A stretch of DNA of 64,000 bases from NCBI RefSeq assembly GCF_003286085.1, contig NW_020825298.1, forward strand, positions 10,788,001 through 10,852,000, written 5' to 3'. The position numbers and the translations under genes were made by a program. Within the stretch, counting starts at the first letter, position 1. The number at the start of each line of letters is the position of its first letter. Origin of the DNA: Drosophila persimilis (Eukaryota > Arthropoda > Insecta > Diptera > Drosophilidae). Under the pieces are notes generated by a model, which worked only from the letters and a program-made list of their open reading frames with translations, was not told the origin of the DNA and ran no database searches. Positions 60,825 through 64,000 of the stretch are shown one piece after another.

Positions 60825-61095
60825 GAGCTTCGATCCTCTCCCACGCAATGCACACGTTCTTTCATGCCTTTGGTCTCCCAACAGCAGCAACAGCAAAAGC
60901 AAGGCGCCGACGTTCTGCTTGGAGGCCCGGCACTCGGCAAATGCTTTCGCTCTCGCTGCAACAACAACAAGGCAGCAGAAAGCTACGACCGAATCGTCGC
61001 CCAGCAATTGATTCGGTTTTCATTTTTAGCGACGTCCGAGGAGTAAAGCAACAACAAACGGAACCTAGCTTTGGTGCGTAGTTTTCAGGCTGTCT
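60825..61095 (+). repeat. Dispersed repeat, copy 2
   Basis: Same orientation as the 36640-36915 copy; similarity runs from GAGCTTCGATCCTCTCCC to GCGTAGTTTTCAGGC and stops abruptly at the right end. The left boundary is softer, with related GCTCCCTCCGTCGCTGCTCT DNA just before. A GGGTATAC word follows 70 bp later (61167). Confidence 0.85.
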
Positions 61096-63009
61096 TTGTT
61101 TGCATTCTCCTATTCCTTTCTGTACCTTTTACACCGAACTTCCCCTCAGAATCGATATACCCTCTGCCCGCATAGGGTATACAACGGAAAAAATGCGTTA
61201 TCCGGGACCCAATTACGCGTCGCCTCAAAACATTAAAGCCTAACTCCTAAATGAGGGGGAAATATATACAAACACACGCGCACACATACATATGTAAATT
61301 GTGTGTGTGTGTGTGTTTGCTGGTGTGTGTAATTATAAAATAAAATTTAATGAGCAACGCTTGTCAGCAGCGACCAGCGCCCAGAGGGAAAAAACCCAAA
61401 GAGGGAGAACAAAAAATCAAGTTTGCATTTCAACACATGCTCCGAAACACCCTACCCCCCCTCCACCCTACCTCCAGTTCCACCCCACCCCAACCCAACC
61501 CACCCCCCCAACCATGGCCATTTTCATGCCCAGCCAGCCATGTAGTTTCACGCTGATGTCGGGGTGTTACCGGCACGCCCATCTACGCCCCCTAACTACC
61601 CCCACTCCCTCATAAAAAATAAACTAGAGAGGACCCTGCGCCACGGCTGACATTTGCCATGAAGCTCTGGAATTTTTGTTCTTTACATACAAAAATATGA
61701 GCAGAAAAATTCAAGAAAATTGGCAAAGAAATAAAAAAAAAATAATTTCTATTTCTTGCAAATGGGGAATAAGGATTTAATGATGGCAGTTGTAAGACTT
61801 TAAGAAAATAATTAAGGGTTGAGAAATTTGGAAGATAAATGATAAAGGGATATAAACAGACAAGGAATAGAGGGATAGTAGATTTTAATTCAAGGATCTT
61901 CCATACCCTCAAAAGTTTATTTCATTAAAAATCCCCTAAAAAAATCTAGTATAAAGTATTTAAATTTCTCATCAAAAAGGGACTATCCTTCCTAAGCAAT
62001 CTGACAGAAATTAGGTGTTATATCCACTCGAAATTTGTATATATTTCCCATAAAAAAGTGCTTTTGTCTTGACTTGCAATAACCTGTCGTTTGGCTCATT
62101 AAACACCTGGCTTTCGAGAAAAAAGGGTACTACCACTAATCTAAACGATTCATCAGGTTTTATCTTAAAAGTCTGATCTGTTCTCCAACTTTGAATAATT
62201 TTTCGTGACAAGAATCTATTAAAAATATTCTTACATTAATTTTTATTTATTTTCACAGAAAAAAGGGCATTCTATATTCTTAATTATTTTCTCTTAACTT
62301 CTGGAATTCCCATATTTTTTTTTGTATGAAGCCTACAACTTTTTTAAATGAGTTGCTGCTGCCTGCCTGCCTGCCTGCCCCTTGGGTTGGACCTTGTTCA
62401 CATATATGCTGCCACGCCCACATATATAGCTTTCGCTGCCGTAGAGCCCCTTGCACATTGTGATTTTATGACCGGGGTCCCTACATTAGTGCCATGAAAT
62501 ATGCGTTGCAACCTGCACCTGGAACACAGCCCACACCCGCACCCGCACCCACCCCCTGCCACCACCGACAACGACGACGACGACGACGAGAGCCTGGCTT
62601 CCGGCTAGGCATTCGCGTTAAATAAAAATGAAACGTTGCGCATACGCCCGGCCGTACGGCGTACGCGTGGCCGCCGTAACTTATGCCCGCTGGCCATTTT
62701 GTGCAGTGAAATTTAATTATTTAACCCGGAACTGGGACGCCGAGCTGTTGTTCTTGTTTCTGTTGCTGGTTTTCGGTGCCCCTACCCCCCTACCCCCCCG
62801 CCAGGAAGTATCACACACCTCCGCCGGAGTTATTTTAATGAGTTGGAGTCGCAGTCGCAGTCGGAGTTTGACTTTAAGGCTCGTCTCTCTCTCTCTCTGG
62901 CGATGAATCTCTGGCAGTGACTCTTGCGGGGGACTACAGTTCCTGCCTCCGACCGCTGACTGTTCCTGATTTCTGCCTATGACCTCTGACTGCTCCTGCT
63001 TTTTGCCTC

Positions 63010-63113
63010 CTCTCTCCCTGCCCCTGGACTCCCTACCTCTGGACTCCCTGCCTCTGGTCTCCCTGCCTCTGGTCTCCCTGCCCCTGGACTCCCTGCCTCT
63101 GGCCTCCCTGCCT
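63010..63113. repeat. 15-bp minisatellite
   Basis: About seven tandem copies of CTCCCTGCCTCTGGA with few changes. Open frames on both strands across it are by-products of the repeat. Confidence 0.95.
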
Positions 63114-64000
63114 CCTTGTCTTGTCTCCAAATTGAAAAATTACAACAAACTCTGGAGCTACACAGGGAGCTGGGTAGAGGGGGAGTTGCATCTGCTGTCG
63201 CGTACGTGTCACACAGAACACATCACGTGACTTCCGCTGCGCGTGCTGGCAACACCTCGTGCTGCTGCCTCATACATGCCCTTTCCCACATGCCGCCCTG
63301 CCCCTCATTGCTACCCCTGCCCCTTCCTGCCTCTTGTGCCAGTGGAAATGAGTTGTTGGTGGCCAAGCTTCGAATTAAGCCAACAAAATGAATAGGGGGA
63401 TTCCTCGTGCCTCTGAAGGAAGCAAAATTAATAGAGGGATTCGTCCAGCCGCTGAAGGAACCGACAATGAATAAAGAGATGATTCTTATTGGGGTCGAAA
63501 AACGAAGAAAGAATGAAGTCTACGAAAATGTTCGGTGTTTGAAGGGGAGGCTACGCGAAATAAAATAAAAACAGTAGGTGATGGCAAAAGAGATTCAATA
63601 CCAAATTCATTTCTTTTGGTCTTTTGGTAACTAATAAAACAGCAAAAAACTACGAAAAAGGATTATAAATCCTACTGAAATAAATCTAATAAAATTGCAT
63701 GAAAATGGTAAAAAATTAAAAAAAGATTTTGTGGGAGTGGAAGGGTTTCCGCCCACTTTGTATCCTTAGATTTAGTGTCTAATTTGCAAAATTTACTGAC
63801 GAAATTCTTTAGTGAAAGATGCCGTTAAAGATTAGGTTTATTGTTATATTTGTATGGTTCATCTAGGACTTCCAAAGGAATCATCGAATGGAATCTTTGC
63901 CGCACCAAAAGGGCTGCCAGTATACCTTCCCCAACCATCCATTTGCTATACACGTATGTTCCGTACTGTGTCGCGTAAATGGGGACATAAAATAAATCAT

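Larger units (their letters stand above)
58879..64000 (-). other. Intron upstream of the main extracellular exon
   Basis: At least 5.1 kb with no Ig-coding exon on the minus strand. Contents: an A/T tandem array with ATCGAT (59320-59945), a second copy of the dispersed repeat (60825-61095), a GT microsatellite (61300-61316), a CCCACC-rich stretch (61450-61510), GCCTGCCT (62362-62379), a GAC repeat (62568-62588) and a 15-bp minisatellite (63010-63113). Confidence 0.75.

Noticed and set aside
62717..63130. Repetitive RGRE/SRGRET frame on the minus strand
   Set aside because: Produced by the 15-bp minisatellite; a multiple-of-three unit keeps all frames open.

Overview
This looks like nuclear DNA from a drosophilid fly. 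The main reasons are a well-preserved Echinoid/Friend-of-echinoid (Ed/Fred) type cell-adhesion receptor, introns of two kinds (62 bp and many kilobases), GT/AG splice sites with drosophilid-style contexts (GTAAGT, GTGAGT), abundant CAG/CAA repeats in coding exons, GAGA-rich stretches and long A/T-rich non-coding DNA. Dispersed tandem repeats and a foldback element differ from what I would expect in D. melanogaster, so another Drosophila species (perhaps the obscura group) is my guess, not a demonstration. The window is mostly intron. All convincing coding exons are on the minus strand, so genes read from right to left.

Right part (about 40.8-64 kb): the 3' half of a receptor gene. A 2220-bp exon (56659-58878) encodes five Ig domains, one fibronectin III domain and a membrane-proximal region. 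A 62-bp intron leads to the transmembrane exon (55943-56596). Cytoplasmic exons follow at 50036-50434 and, less surely, 52674-53084. A candidate terminal exon (stop at 41183-41185) ends the protein with nine residues. The 5' exons (signal peptide and probably two more Ig domains) must lie beyond 64000. The absence of a C-terminal EIIV PDZ motif, known for Ed, favours fred over ed, but this rests on the inferred last exon.

Left part (5.8-37.9 kb): a second minus-strand transcription unit that I do not recognise. Its exons are at 37668-37895 (start codon, then a membrane anchor), 20748-21135, 14874-15444 (an alternative start exon), 11127-11936 and 5821-6399, and it continues beyond position 1. 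The first exon ends in phase 0 and matches only the phase-0 acceptor at 21135; all later junctions are phase 1. Leader-like sequences near 24.4-25.2 kb and 14.0-14.3 kb suggest extra promoters, giving predicted proteins with different N-termini on a shared proline-, serine- and glutamine-rich body. An alternative is that all these exons belong to one very long receptor gene, since phase-1 exons could be joined in frame.

The introns hold the other content: a foldback-type transposon (about 31005-33690), two copies of a dispersed repeat (about 36640-36915 and 60825-61095), seven A/T-rich blocks dense in ATCGAT motifs, four blocks of degenerate GTATTT-type repeats, mid-length tandem arrays (3.3, 55.4 and 59.3 kb), minisatellites and microsatellites. 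I saw no tRNA, rRNA, CRISPR or bacterial-type operon structure.
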